Positions 46,117 through 58,644 of a stretch of 64,000 nucleotides of DNA are shown in pieces. How positions within the stretch are numbered: the stretch's first letter is position 1; every line of letters starts with the position of its first letter. Under the pieces are notes generated by a model that saw nothing but the letters and a program-made list of their open reading frames with translations, did no database searches and was not told the origin of the DNA. This DNA comes from Inonotus obliquus (Eukaryota; Basidiomycota; Agaricomycetes; Hymenochaetales; Hymenochaetaceae): the NCBI GenBank assembly GCA_032164295.1, contig JAJHTX010000008.1, positions 372,001 to 436,000 on the forward strand, read 5' to 3'. Position numbers and translations under genes: made by a program.

Positions 46117-48946
46117 TCGCGAATCACTTCCGGTCTCTGTTGGATTTTCCGCTCCATCCTTGCCGTGTACATCTCCCTGCCCTGCTCCTTCAAGTTTCTA
46201 GATCCCAATCTCTGCTGTAACGTTTGTGTACCTTCTCTTTTACTTGCTTCCCCCTTTGTTCTCATCTGTACTGGATTCTCTGTAACTCACCTCCGCTTGT
46301 ACTTATCGCGTGTTGTAATCGATCGCTGTCCTCATAGAACGGTGTGAAAGGCTGTGAGCCTCTGAGTATAGGTGACAAGCTGCAAGCTGAATCATGATCT
46401 GATAAGGTGAAGGTGATGATGAATGAAGGGCGTTGGTCTTGCTTGGCTCATCACGTGTTCCGTAATACACAGTATTCGAAATGATTCTGGTGCCAGTGGT
46501 GGTGGACGACGTCCGTGTTCGGTTGATACATACTCGACTTACTGTTGCTCAATTATGAGGCAGCAGTCAGCGCGTTCTCCATGTACTTTCCTCTCCAACT
46601 TCCGTTCATCATGACAAAACGTGCTACGTAGCCTACAGCACCATGGATTTACGAAGGAATCAAGGATAGTCTTCAGTTTTCATATGTTGGAGAGGCCGTG
46701 ATAAAGGTCATCTTAATGATCTTATTCACGCTCAAGGTCATGAAGCTAGGTCCGTACTGGTACATTTTCTACGTGCTTGCATAATGCTAAATTCGCGGAA
46801 GCGGATGACTGCATCCAGGGGAGATGGGGGTACTTCGAGAGAATTATTGACGCGTCGCATTTTTAGAACCAGCAGTGCGTGATGAACACTCACTCCTCAA
46901 AATCACTTCTAATTTTTCACCGAGATTGATTGAGGGGGAGCAGCACACTTTTTGGAGCTGAGCGTAATTCGACCGACTGATTTCCGACGCAAGTGAGCTG
47001 TTGTTCTGCGCCTACGGGAGCTTCAGACTCGCATCAACTAGAAGAGGATGGAGATCAGCAGAAACGACACCCAAATCAAGATTATTCCCCTTGGGCCGTC
47101 TAGAAAGACTACCTTGTCGAGTGTCGCATCAATACCTTTCGCATTCTGCGGTTCCTGCGCCGGTGTCCCTATAGTCATTATGCACTATTTTAGTCGCCGG
47201 GTGTTAACGTTGACTCCAGCAGATGGCTCGTCGCTTTGCAGCTCTACCCGCGAATCTATGTCGATGACACCATTCCTACAGCGTATCAAGCACGACTTCT
47301 TGAACGCATTCATTCAGTTCTTTGGAGAGCACGAGGTCCGTCGCTCGACAAATAAGAGGTCCCCCTTGCACTACTTACAGATACATCGTGACTCGAGAAA
47401 CTGTAGGTTATCTGAATCTCAATAATGGAGTGGCTCTACATCTCAACCATACCAAGTGATTTTGACTGACACTGCTGGGCCTTTCGGACTTCCCTTATGA
47501 CTCCTTGCTCTTTATCCTGACCAGAGCACCTCGGCAACACCAAGCTCCCCGGAGGAATCAACATCTCGTGCAGATTTAGCACTGTCACTTGCTAACCGAC
47601 TCAATCTCCTTGACTTTCTGCGTGTAGAGAGTGCACTCGTCTTGAGATATTCTGAATGTCTATGTTGCGGTACTACTCACCGACACCTCTTGTTCAGGAT
47701 CGTCTTCACTGAAAGGAAAGTTGGTTTTAAAGAGTTGTCTACCAGCGGGAGGTCATGCTTAATAATAACATTAGCCGTCGTCGAAATGTCCTGTCGATGA
47801 GGATTACACAGAATGAAAGGCATCTATGAGTGGTACTGTCACTCCAGGAGAGTAACGTATGTTCATGCTGCACGAGCTAACCCTTACACGTGTCCTGACT
47901 GCGATCATAGTACTCTTCCTTGTTCCCGAGGCTCGTGATACAGTGTCCCACTCATGGACCATCCACTGCGATGCAAATCTTCACGGTCTCGCTTCTGCAG
48001 AATATCATACTATTTCCAGGATCTACGGAGGCGTCATCCTGCGAAGCTGCATCTATACATGGCAAGAACACCACCGCCATGTGACAAGGACTGAATGTGT
48101 TTGTCCCGTATCCCACTCAATCACCATGTCGTTCAAGAGGTATTTTCTCCTGTTATCGAGGGATTGTTGTACTTTGGTGTCGACTTTCCACGTTCCGCTC
48201 ATACAAGGAATGCTCATGCTCGCTGCTGGACACTCTGGTCCCTCCGTTCTTGCTTTCTGCTTTCTGCTTAACGAGTGACTGGAACACCTTCCTCGACAGC
48301 ACCAAAGCTCTTCGTAATGCACATGTTGTGCCAGGGTCGTCACTGTCACTAATTCGAAAATGAACTATTCACTTTTCAAATGGGGTACTGGTATACTTGG
48401 GGGATATATACGCATCCCATAATACTAGTGGGTGGAACCTGACGACAAATGCACTGATGACTGGCTGGTGGGCCATTTTACTGATAGCCAATCCGTCACA
48501 AAGGGAGAGTGATCGTCGGTCTCGCACCTCAGCACCAGTCCTCTAGTTCCTCTGGACTAGGTAGTTAATGATTTCAAGTGGATAAAGTGGACCCTGACGC
48601 ATCCTCGTTCTGCCACGCGTCGGTGCTTACTTTACCTCACTGGTAGCTAACGGGGAACCTGGGGCTGGAGTTTCAAGAACAGTGCATTAAGGGGTCTCCT
48701 TCGAGTCCTGTGCTCGCAACGTCCTTGGAATCGGTGCAAGAACACCACGGAGGATGCCGGACTTCTCCCCATCAGACATTGAATCTTGCCACGCTTTGCC
48801 ATTGCTTATTTTCTAACAATCAAAAACACATATCGGGAGTATCGACGGGAAACATGAAGGAAAGGTAATGAATCCTTCATTCCATTATGGCATTATCTAC
48901 AGCCAGTAGCCAATCCAGATATGCACTGCTTGCTTGAAGTTTCCTA
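46117..48946 (+). repeat. Non-coding tail of unit D and duplicate of 31986-34900
   Basis: 46117-46480 is the 3' flank. 46480-47680 is the tail shared with 1-860 (reverse), 40095-41180 and 21518-22128. 47680-48780 matches 31986-32189 plus 33957-34900 without the insertion. 48826-48946 repeats the start of the unit B flank. No gene was seen. Confidence 0.75.
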
Positions 48947-49361
48947 CACAGGGGGCAAAACAACATATCAACGACGTTGATATAACCTTTGATATCCTTA
49001 TTGATATTTAATATATCAGCTGAGTTGAAATGTGTATTGATATTTAAAGTATCAGCGGGGTTGAAATGCAAATCGATATATAAAATATCATCACGTGTGA
49101 TATCCTTATCGATATTCTTATCGATATCTATATTGATATTCTTACTGATATTTAAAATATTGTACGTGGTGATATTTTATATATTGCACATGATGATATT
49201 TTATATATTGCACGTGGTGATATTTTATATATCGATTTGCATTTCAACCCCGCTGATACTTTAAATATCAATACACATTTCAACTCAGCTGATATATTAA
49301 ATATCAATAAGGATATCAAAGGTTATATCAACGTCGTTGATATGTTGTTTTGCCCCCTGTG
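48947..49361. mobile_element. Hairpin (fold-back) MITE, 415 bp
   Basis: The left and right arms of about 147 bp are perfect inverted repeats, starting CACAGGGGGCAAAACAAC. The arms are full of GATAT/ATATC words. The roughly 120-bp loop holds three copies of a GATATTTTATATATTGCAC-type unit. No coding capacity. No clear target duplication was found (left flank TTCCTA, right flank CATTGG). The two flanks belong to different parts of the repeat unit, so the element sits at a rearrangement junction. Confidence 0.75.
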
Positions 49362-51918
49362 CATTGGTCTTGCTTGGCTCATCACGTGCTTCCGGAAACA
49401 CTGGTCGAAGCAGGAATGGTAGTCTTTGCTTTGTTCGTTGTGTGGTTCATCACCAGCAGGACTCCAACGGTGTTCAGCAGATATTTACTCATCTTACTCC
49501 CGCTCAGTCACAAATCAGCGTTCAGATCTTATGCATCGCTCTCCAAGTTCAACTCATCGAGGCACAGCATGCGCCATGCCAGATATATGACCGGCACCAT
49601 GGAATTCGATATTCTTCAACATGGATACGAAGGTAGCATATGCTGAAGGGGTCATGATAAATACCAACTCATTCACGCTCAGAGCACACGAAGCTCGGTC
49701 CATAGAGATGCCTTGCCAGCATACAAGCGATTTGTAGAAGAGGATGATTCACTTGGTGAGATATGGGAAAAGTTTATGAACCTCTATCGAGTGTATCGGC
49801 TCCATTGTATTCAGTGTGTCACGGTGCTGTACATTCGCCTCTTACCATCACTTCGACCCCAAAACATTTTCCCTTCCCGTTGCTGTGAACACCTATGGAA
49901 CCACAAGGCTAGGGTCGTCGTTGTCCTGGGTCCGGGGAAATATCAACACTAAAGTGACAGCGAGTATCCAAAATGATGCCTGAGAAAGGTGAGTATTTCT
50001 CTCCGACTAGTTGTCAGGAAATCTTACCGCGGTGCCCTTCTCATCAAGCGGGTTGCAACTCCTTTAGCACTCTATAGTCCTGGTACCGATGATGGTATAG
50101 TCACCCCTTTAGCATCTGATTATGGGCCTCGGCTTCTCGTCGAGAAGCAGAGTCTAGCGAGGAGTCGGTGGACTTGGACTGCACGAACCGTAGAGCAACG
50201 TGGCAATGGAGATGATCTGGTGGACTTAAATACTTGGAGTGACAGTGCTCAGTTATTGTACGACATATTCTGACCTGGCCCCGTTCAACACTACTGGAAA
50301 GGTTGTGATAAAGGTCCTCTCATTCACGCCTGGGGGTCATGAAGCTGGGTCCATATTAATACGTGCTTTCATAACGCTAACTTCACGGAGCAGCATGATT
50401 GCACCTAGGGGGAGGTGGCAGTACTTCGAGGAAGTCATCGAAAATGTCTACTCCATATTATTTCAAGAACCAGCTGTGTGCTGAACACTCTCCCCTCAGA
50501 ATTACTTCAACGTTGAACTGCTCTCTTTTCACTGAGGTTGATGGAGCGGGGAGCAAGCACTCGTGTCGGAGCTGAACGTAGTTCGGACGGTTGAACTCCG
50601 ACGCAAGTGAGTTGCTGTTCTGCGCCTACGGGAATTTCTGACTTGCACCGGCTAGATCTCATCATTAGGGATGACTACCAGCACCAACGACACCTAAGTA
50701 AAGGTGGTCCCTTGCCTCCGCGGGCCGTCTATTACCATGATATGTGTCTCATCAAACGGATTTCAGTTCCTTTCACATTCTCTGGTCCTGGTGTCGATGT
50801 CCCTGAATTCACCATGCATTGTTCTATAGCAGTTGAGTATGAACGTCGACTCCGGTTGACGAATCGTCGAATAGCGGGCTTGGGCAGAACTCCTTGCGAA
50901 GCTGTATCAAGGAATTGTTGTCAAACACAATCAACCGGTCCTTTGGAAAGCAACGGACTCATAACAAAAATACCCATCGAGCATGGTACAGTACTGTCAT
51001 CCCCACAAACGATAGGAGCTTCCCACTCTTACTTAAGATACCTCGCCAGTCGAAAATCCGCTCGCATCGCAATAATTAAATCAATGGAGTGGCTCTACAT
51101 TCCAAAACCGTACCAAGCGATTTTGACTGACAACGCTGGGCCTTCCAGACCTTTTCATTACCGCTCGCTCTTTTGCCTGACCAGAGCACCACGGCAACTG
51201 CAAACCTCTCTAGATTGACATATTTCATCGAAGGAGGTTGCCTAGTAGTCAGGTGTGCTCGAATAATCTCTGGGATGAAAATTTCCTCATCTCGACGTTG
51301 TATTACATAATATTTCACCGCGTCTGTTGTAATATGTGATGATACTTCCGACTCGACCAGAGCGTCCCATACAATCGCGGTCATGGACTATTGCTTTCAC
51401 TTCCTCTCCTTCTTCTGGACCGAAAGAGAAGCGGTTACGCGTACGCGTACGAACTAGTCGGCAACTAGCGCATTTCGTACCCATCACGCATTGACATTAT
51501 TTATCATTTATTAAATCTGTGCTTTGGCCAGGATGTCAAAAGCGTGAGCAACAACCCTGGGTGCGAATATCACGAGGCGATGCTCCCTCAACCTCCCAAA
51601 CCTTATCAATGAGCACAGCCGTCCCCTTATTGGGAGTAGTTGCCGATGGATCTGTCTGCGTCTCGCAGGCCATCCGCGCTCGCTGAAAAGAAATCGCCAA
51701 GAATTGACAATGGCAAAGGCCTTGAAATTTCACAGTCAAAGTCGTATATTGCTCTGGGCATCTAGAGCTAGCTGAATGGTCACGCGTGCTCACTTTGACC
51801 GCCAACGAAGGGTACTTAAGCAGAGGGACTTTGGGCCATCCTATCTCCCAACATCCACTTCGCTCTCGCTCTTCACCCAACAGCTCTCCACCCAGTGACT
51901 ACCAAGACTCTCAACAAC
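49362..51918 (+). repeat. Tail segment without a gene, then 5' flank of unit E
   Basis: 49362-49420 starts with the block that normally follows a zinc-finger gene (TTGGTCTTGCTTGGCTCATC). 50280-51220 is a diverged copy of the tail (40300-41180). 51480-51918 is the promoter flank. The zinc-finger gene expected before 49362 is absent. No gene was seen. Confidence 0.6.
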
Positions 51919-53112
51919 ATGTGCGACTTTTTGTTCGATATGGGTCCCGTACACCCAACCATCTACAGCGGCAGCCAGGCGGCATCAGACGGCTTGTTCA
52001 TGTCAACCGAAAATATTCATCGCCTTGATCAGCTAGATTTCTCTGGCATAGGCATGGATAAAATCGAGTTTAACATGGATTCCGCCTATGCAACAACCTT
52101 CGGTGCTAATCCGTCCTTCCCGTATGGCGCGCTCTACAGCGAGCCATCGACGATGGGCGGCAATGTACTCGTGAGTATCACTTAGTCTTAGCAAAGGAAC
52201 GTATCCTGACATAAGAGCCCTAGGGTGACTGGTCCATCCCCTCGTCCTCGTCCTGCGCCGCCAATACGGCTCACAAGGGCGCCCTTGCCCAAGTCCCTTA
52301 TCTGCCTCCCTCGACTGGGCCATCGAACAGCCGCTACGGTACTCTGGGAAATACTCTGGGAAGTGGACCACCGAAGGGCACCAGTCTGCTCGTGAGTATC
52401 ACTTTGTCCTAGTAAAGATACACGTCCTGACGAAGAGCTCTAGGATGAATGGTTCAACCTCTCATCCTTGTCCTTGTCCGGTGCTACCAACAAGCATCAT
52501 GCTGCTGCTCATATCCCTTCTCTACCTCCGATCAAGAGAGGCTTTGGAAACGACATCTCAAATATAGAGAGGTCTACGCATGTGCATCCCTCTCTGGTTT
52601 CCTCCTCGTCCTCGCCCTCCTCGCCATCTTCGAGAGTCTCGATTCCAGACGCGGCAACACCGGCGGATCTGCTGTCTCCCGTCTCGGCTCCTACACTCTC
52701 GTCCTCCTCTCCCGCTGGCAAAAGCGCAAAGCAGAGGAAGGCCCCCTCGTCAACTCGCCCTCCGTACCGTCCATCTGCACCTCGTTCCCGAAATGCTACT
52801 ACCGGGCCCGTAGATAACAGATTCCCGTGCGTCGTCCAAGATTGCGTTGATGACTTCCATGACAAGTCAACCATGCATCGTCATATAATAACCGTGCACA
52901 TGAGGGACAGCCCCAAGTGTCCCGGTTGTGGCAAGACATACTCGCGTTCGGACGCACTGGGGCGCCATTTGGACAACACAGAATTGGCATCCAAGTGTCG
53001 AATGGCGGCGATGGCAATTGGGTGGACAGAAGTCGTTCGTGGGGGAAAGCTCAAAATGTCCAAGTCGAAGAAGACTAATAGGGCTAAGCTAATCGCTGAC
53101 TACATTTCATAG
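51919..53112 (+). CDS. C2H2 zinc-finger protein, paralogue E (three exons, duplicated intron)
   Basis: Exon 1 is 51919-52170 (84 codons), intron 1 52171-52223, exon 2 52224-52391 (56 codons), intron 2 52392-52443, and exon 3 52444-53112, for 362 residues. Introns 1 and 2 are recognisable copies of each other (GTGAGTATCACTT...CCTGAC...CTCTAG or CCCTAG), and both are preceded by a CTC codon. Exon 2 therefore arose by duplicating the junction. All frames join in phase. It has the PSLPPIKRGFGNDISNIERS motif, a short Ser/Pro linker with one repeat, and fingers CVVQDCVDDFHDKSTMHRH and CPGCGKTYSRSDALGRH. The tail is diverged (KTNRAKLIADYIS). It is the most diverged full-length copy. Confidence 0.75.
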
Positions 53113-53699
53113 ATGCGAGTCGCTCCCGGTGTCCGTTAGATTTTTCCGAACTGTCTTTCCCATACTCCGTCTCTGCCGTGTACATTTTCCTGCTCCTTCT
53201 GATTTTTCCAGTTTCCCGGATCACAGTCTGCGTACCCTCTGTTTTACTTGCTTTCCCGCTTTGTTCATATTGCTCTGTACTAGATACTCTGTCACTCACC
53301 TCTGCTGATACTCGCGCGTTGTAATTTATCACTGTCCTCATAGAACGGCGTGAAAGGTGTGAACTTCTGAGTGAAAAATTGCAAGCCGAATGGTAAAGTG
53401 CTATGATGACGCGTTGCGTTGGTCTTATTTGGCCCATCACGTGTTTACACCGAAATGCCACATCGCAATTCCGTTACGAAAAAAACTCTTAGTCAATTCG
53501 GGACTCTGGAATTCCATTGCGAGAAAAATCTTAGTCAATCTGCTGCCTGTTCGGGACTCTGGAAAAGCGTAAATTCACTGTGTAGCGATTGTCTGCTGTT
53601 GGCGTGTTCACTTGCTGCATGAGATACTGCCAGCTCGGATCAGGTATCGTTGTGTTTTAGCATCGAGAAGGGAAAACTCTTTATTGGTGAATTCTCAGT
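53113..53699 (+). repeat. 3' flank of unit E
   Basis: Matches the flank of the other copies up to the CATCACGTG block (about 53440). After that come two imperfect repeats of TCTTAGTCAAT and CGGGACTCTGGAA (53485-53570). No gene was seen. Confidence 0.6.
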
Positions 53700-54055
53700 T
53701 ACATATGTAGAAATTTTCGTGCTGCTGATACTTGTCTTGATATTTCCGTAGTTTCGAGTGGACTTTGTGGGCCCCGATTAGCAGATAATCGTCGGTGGCA
53801 TCCTTCAGGACACCGGATATAGCCGCATCGAAAATCCTGACGGAACACAGCTGAAGTAAAAGCCAGTGCTTCTTGAATCCGTTGACGGTCCCGTTGGCGC
53901 ACGTCTCTTTAGCTATCTTCAAGAAGCGTTTAAAGAAGAGAATGCGAGCCTTGAGGACCTAGTGCACGCGGCGTATCGCAATGAAATTGTTACAGTCATA
54001 CTCTTAGGATTGTATTCGAAACCACGGGATCGACGGATGCCTTGATCAATGATCA
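53700..54055 (-). pseudogene. Fragment of a second Crinkler gene (central part)
   Basis: The minus strand aligns with 11100-11470 of the plus-strand Crinkler gene, including KIAKETCANGTVNGFKKHW, then SGVLKDATDDYLLIGAHKV, then KLRKYQDKYQQHE. Both ends are cut and no start or stop is present. It is useful as a reference because its frame is open where the 10021 gene is shifted. Confidence 0.7.
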
Positions 54056-54159
54056 AGAAAAAGCGGGAAACAGGTCCATAATTACAAAAAAAAAACTGCT
54101 GCTGCTATTACATATAGCGGAACAGTACAGTGCAATCGACATCAGGACGAGGATTGTAA
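54056..54159. other. Short spacer with an A-run
   Basis: Joins the Crinkler fragment to the 3' end of the large broken Crinkler gene. It contains a run of nine or more A and a short CTG run near 54090-54105. Confidence 0.5.
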
Positions 54160-55824
54160 TTAATTGTCCGGAAGGGACATTAAGATGTTATCAAAATTGG
54201 TCAGCATGAACTGGTTTACGTGATTGTTAACAAAACGCACCTCGACATTAACGAATAGGCAGTAAACCAGTCCCTTAACTGAGCTTGTCCACCCTTTCGC
54301 AGGAATATTCCAAGTACGCTTGCTTTTAGGGATACCAGAATCAAAAGCGGGGCAAAGTAGAACGTATTTCACCTCCACTTCGGATGATCGCTTTCGCTTT
54401 CCTACCGCCAGCGTCTTTCCGCGAGCTCGTGCTGCTTTGATGATAGATCGGATGCGGGCGAAGCCCTTCTCTGAGCCACCGTGCGAGGAGGAAAGAGTCT
54501 TCTGGAAGATCCAGACAGTCACCTTCGCTTCCTCACCAAATTCAACAAAGAACGAGTCGAATAGTGGATTGTTTCGAACATGCGAGACACAGTAACTTTG
54601 CTCGAGCTTGAGTTGATCTTCCGGTCTGAATTTATCGTCTGTGAAATCAACGGGAACGAAAACTCTCTCGCGAGTGGGCAGCCTCGTATCCGATGGCTTA
54701 GACATTGGATCGAACTGAAAGCTGATGTGCGCCGGGACCTTCTTTCCAGCTGATTCATTTTCTTGCATTTCCTTCATTTCGTAAAGGTAATCGAGTCTCT
54801 AGCCGGATCTGAGACGTTCATGCGCGATACTTTCAAAGATCCAACCTGCCAACGAGGATGACTCAGGGAGCTTCCGATAGAGATCAACAAGTCTCTGCGC
54901 CTGATTGAATTGCAGGAACTGGAATTTAGTCATTACCCTTTCTCTGACCTCTATACTTCTGAACTTCGGAAGAAAATCGTCATTCATCATCTGTTGACCG
55001 CAGGATCTCACCTCAAGTGAGATGATTTGATGAGAAAGTGATTCTTCCTTCGAGGTATCGTCAATCTCTCCAAGTCGTGAAAGGGAGTCCAGAAAAGCAT
55101 CGAGACGGCCAGATAGGCCTGTCAACGCTGCCTCGATCCTTTGCTCAGTGTCACCGAATCCCGAGAAAACGGACGTCCAAACGTGGCGCGGAGCTTCGCC
55201 ATATTTCTTGATTGCCTCGTCCAGTACCATCATCAACAGCTGCTCGGCCCTATTATCATTTGGTCCAGAATGGCAACTCTCCTTGTACTCAAGGGCTTTA
55301 AGTATGACCGGTTTATGCGGTGACTTCTGTGCGGAGGATAAGTCTTCGAGTGCATGTTTCAGCAGTTCAAGAGTCGGCTCGTACTCTTCGTGAAGCTTGA
55401 TTCTGTATATAGTATCAGTCCCGTCGCCAGACCTATATCGACATGAATGAGAAGAGACTCACCCCTCACACAGTTCATCCCGGGACCACAGTGGCATACC
55501 CCACATATACCCATTACGTTGCCTCAACCACCGTCCGTATCGAGTTTTGCTTGGCGATGAGGACTGGATGGGGAAGACCCCTCGCATCACAAGGTGAGGA
55601 GGAGGAGTGTCTGTTGCCGTGCTGACATCGATAAGGCTCCATACGATTCCATCGATCGTATTAGGCATGTCTGCGTCTTTTGTACAGATGATATCATCGT
55701 TATAAAAGAGGCGCGTCGTCGACACGGAGTGGAAAGCAACAGGCTCCTTCTTCATGATTAAACATATGAGTGCGAACCATAACCACATGGTTGTACCTAG
55801 ATGATGTGAGGATCAGTCGATATA

Positions 55825-57187
55825 CAGGTGGTTCCCCTAAGTGTTCGTCACCCCCGTTTTTGGAAGGTGATCTGCGCGTCGATCAAAACCTTCGTCTCGC
55901 GTCATTTCATGCTCACTCACTGTGAAAACTTGCCACAAAAATTATTAAACGTTACTGTAAGCTATGAATATTTACATATGTCTAATGTATGAATATATAC
56001 AGAAAAAATTATGCAGAAAAAAATGCCATTAATAACCTGTATTTCCACCCTCTGCAAAAAGGACAGCCTGGACCCGGTGGGGCATGGATTCCACTTGTCT
56101 GTTGATTTGCTCGATAGTGAGCTTGTCCCAGGCCTCCTGGGCAGATCTTCTGAGGTGCTCCTTCGTCTCTATCACAGAGTGTTGTGCGCGAATAATATTT
56201 TTCCAATCAAACCAGACTAGTTCAATAGGACTAAGATCGGGTGATGTTGGTGGATGAGGAAATTGTGGAATGTTGTTTGCTCGAAGACAGGCAGTTGTGG
56301 CCTTGGCAGTATGGCAGCGGGCATTGTCTTGTTGGAAGAGAAGCTCTGGTCGCTCAGCTTGAAGCTGGTCGAATGCTGGAATCAAGACAGAAAGCAGGAC
56401 TTGCTGCTGGTACTGTTCGGCAGTCATTCCCCCTCCTCGTCCTCCTGGATAGTCAAGAATGACAAGCGGACCCTTGTAATTGTAAGCTATGCATGCCCAC
56501 ACCATAACCCTGACTGGTGACTGAGTTGGCTTTTCGATTACACAGGACTTTTCGTATTCTTCATGTGGTTTTCGAGTGACATACACATTTCCAACATTTC
56601 CATCAATGCAAACGTAGGATTCGTCAGACCACATGATGTTCTTCCACTGCTCGATTGTCCAGAGGTGATGGTTGCCTGCCCAGATATGCCTTCAAGCTAT
56701 CTGTAATGCGCTTCGACGAATTACTCTTCTGACTTTTCGACGATGCAATCCCTCCTTTGCCAACTCCTTCCTAACCAGGTTACGGCCAATTCCAAACTTC
56801 TTTCCCAGCTGCTTGAGGGGCATAAAGCGAAAGGTAGTCACATAATGAACTAGCAACTCATGCATGAGGGCATCAAATCGTCTCGGGCGGCCAGTTCGAG
56901 GTAAGTTTGATGTTGAGCCGAGTGTAAGCTATTTTTTCCAAATCGACTGCGCAGTTGTTCTTGGGACGTTTTCAAGCTTAGCAGCATGAGAGATAGAGGC
57001 ACCAGCACGAATGGCACCAATTATTCGATTTTTTCTAGGTGAATTAAGCTGGCAGCGAGCCATATATAAGTGGAGGGGCAATATAGTATCTATAGAGTAC
57101 ATGAGGAATGCACGAGATGAAGGTTTTGATCGACGCGCAGATCACCTTCCAAAAACGGGGGTGACGAACACTTAGGGGAACCACCTG
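55825..57187 (-). mobile_element. Tc1-like DNA transposon, 1363 bp
   Basis: The terminal inverted repeats start CAGGTGGTTCCCCTAAGTG and are identical for about 67 bp. They are flanked by TA on both sides (55823-55824 and 57188-57189). The element carries one transposase on the minus strand. It is inserted in the intron of the Crinkler gene, next to the LTR that starts at 57203. Confidence 0.9.
56029..57063 (-). pseudogene. Tc1-family transposase (DD34E), two nonsense codons
   Basis: The frame runs from ATG at 57063 to a stop at 56029 (345 codons including the final stop). The helix-turn-helix part has NRIIGAIRAGASISHAAKL and GRPRRFDAL. The catalytic part has MWSDES (first Asp), LLFQQDNARCHTAK (second Asp) and HPPTSPDLSPIELVWFDWK (Glu 34 residues after the second Asp), the DD34E spacing of Tc1 elements. 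In-frame TAG (after SIWKK) and TGA (before RHIWAG) interrupt the first half. The intact inverted repeats mean it could still be moved by another source of transposase. Confidence 0.85.
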
Positions 57188-57202
57188 TAGCAACGGCGAA
57201 TC

Positions 57203-58644
57203 TGTCAGAAGAAATTGACTTATTTGGCATGCAGATCCAGAGACGCTACAACCCGATAAATTCCCACGATCATCAGACATGGAAAGACAATTCGATCGAA
57301 CATATTATACACGCACACGCTATTGTCCCTGGGGCTCGACATTACCAGGACAAATTGATACACCAATATGCCGGTTCTGTGAATGGGCACATGAGGAAGC
57401 ATGGATACTGCAGACATGGATACTCGAGGATGCAGTCAACTATATGCTTCGACATGAACCTTACTCAATTCGAAGCAACCACCATTGGTCAACGGTTGCA
57501 GAAACAACTCAACCATTGTTCACACCTACACTAAATGCATACTTGCACGAAATTATGGTTTGGACAGGAAGGGGGTTACACTACATTGCGAATGCAGGTG
57601 TAATTGCATGGACAAGAAGATCGATACATTCCCAGCTATGCCGACGAGTGGCAATACAACTCGACTGGCCAGTACATGCGGAAGCTACAAGAGAACATCA
57701 AGCACTACGCAATAATCTATTTGGCAACATAGTGGCACGATGGAAATCGGAGCAGAATCAACTACCGGGGATGATAGCATTGGAAATCTCTCAATCGAGG
57801 GAACAGATCAATGGGGCAATCTTAACCTTCGTCATGGAAGGAATCAATGGCAATCAGGTGCAAGGAACGGAGATACGGATACCCGACGGATATCGCCAAG
57901 CGACGATCTGGCGGACTGGGTTACCTGCCATAGTACAGGCAGAACCATACAGGCCCGCCGCTCCGGTGATTGATAATCGAGCTAATCCTATTGAGGGAGG
58001 AAGCCCGAGTCAACCGAGACAGCCGAATGGCCCAGCAGCACCTGCAGAGGATGAAGACATGGCAGACTGTTCGAGTTGCTGTGCATGACATCATAAGGAA
58101 CATTCAAGAAGAACTGACGTAGCAGTACGGAAGGCACGGAGCTCCACACAGGGGGATGGCATGATTGCCGTGCACTGACCAGGTATGAAGTCATATCGAA
58201 GGATCTGGAAGATTGCAGGAGAAAATCGGAAGTGCATCGCCACCCGATTGGAGATTGCGGGGTATCAAACAAGATAGGGGCTGTGCTCGGAAGAATCAGG
58301 AGGCTGTGCCCGAGGGAGCCCAGGTAACTCAATAGATAGAAGCTTCGGGTATAAATAGGCCAAGCGAGGGTGGCTATGTCCCTCAGCAAAATTCTTCTGT
58401 ACTAGTGAATACAAAGAAGCCCCACAAAGCTTCTCTTCTTCGCTACCACTCTTATCATCGGTACTAGTGTCCGGCCGGTCCCTTGACCCCAACTAAGTAC
58501 TGTTGCTACTCTGCTCTACAAAGCACCGCCTCGCACTTCCCATCGCTTACCAAGACAGACTGTGAATATTGCCGGAGTGAGTGGACTTGTTCTGGTGCGT
58601 CGATCAATGTCAGTCTGCTGATCCAATCCGTACTGGTCCTAACA
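57203..58644 (+). mobile_element. Solo LTR, 1442 bp, with an internal ORF (left copy)
   Basis: Begins TGTCAGAAG and ends GGTCCTAACA, flanked by GAATC on both sides (57198-57202 and 58645-58649). TATAAATA is at 58350. It forms the left arm of a large inverted repeat with 59074-60532, identical over about 1.35 kb by inspection. It carries an ORF of 269 codons upstream of the TATA box. No gag-pol was seen. Confidence 0.8.
57279..58088 (+). CDS. LTR-encoded ORF of 269 residues, unknown (left copy)
   Basis: ATG frame in the presumed U3 of the solo LTR. The start is aromatic/Arg-rich (DRTYYTRTRYCPWG) and has a Cys-x2-Cys (ICRFCEWAHEE). A helical middle follows, with NAGVIAWTRRSIHSQLCRR. The end is Pro/Ala-rich with Asp/Glu, finishing DCSSCCA. 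It has no stop or frameshift and is identical in the opposite copy at 59647-60456. No family is recognised; it does not look like Gag, protease or reverse transcriptase to me. It may be a real LTR-encoded product. Confidence 0.45.
   Translation: MERQFDRTYYTRTRYCPWGSTLPGQIDTPICRFCEWAHEEAWILQTWILEDAVNYMLRHEPYSIRSNHHWSTVAETTQPLFTPTLNAYLHEIMVWTGRGLHYIANAGVIAWTRRSIHSQLCRRVAIQLDWPVHAEATREHQALRNNLFGNIVARWKSEQNQLPGMIALEISQSREQINGAILTFVMEGINGNQVQGTEIRIPDGYRQATIWRTGLPAIVQAEPYRPAAPVIDNRANPIEGGSPSQPRQPNGPAAPAEDEDMADCSSCCA

Noticed and set aside
48989..49264. Ile-rich 91-codon frame inside the hairpin
   Set aside because: Arises from the GATATT/ATATC repeats of the hairpin; not a gene.
57044..57534. Overlapping second-frame ORFs within the LTRs (57229-57534, 57485-57715, 57740-57973 and their mirror images)
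   Set aside because: They overlap the 269-codon ORF in other frames and are shorter; I kept only the longest ATG frame.
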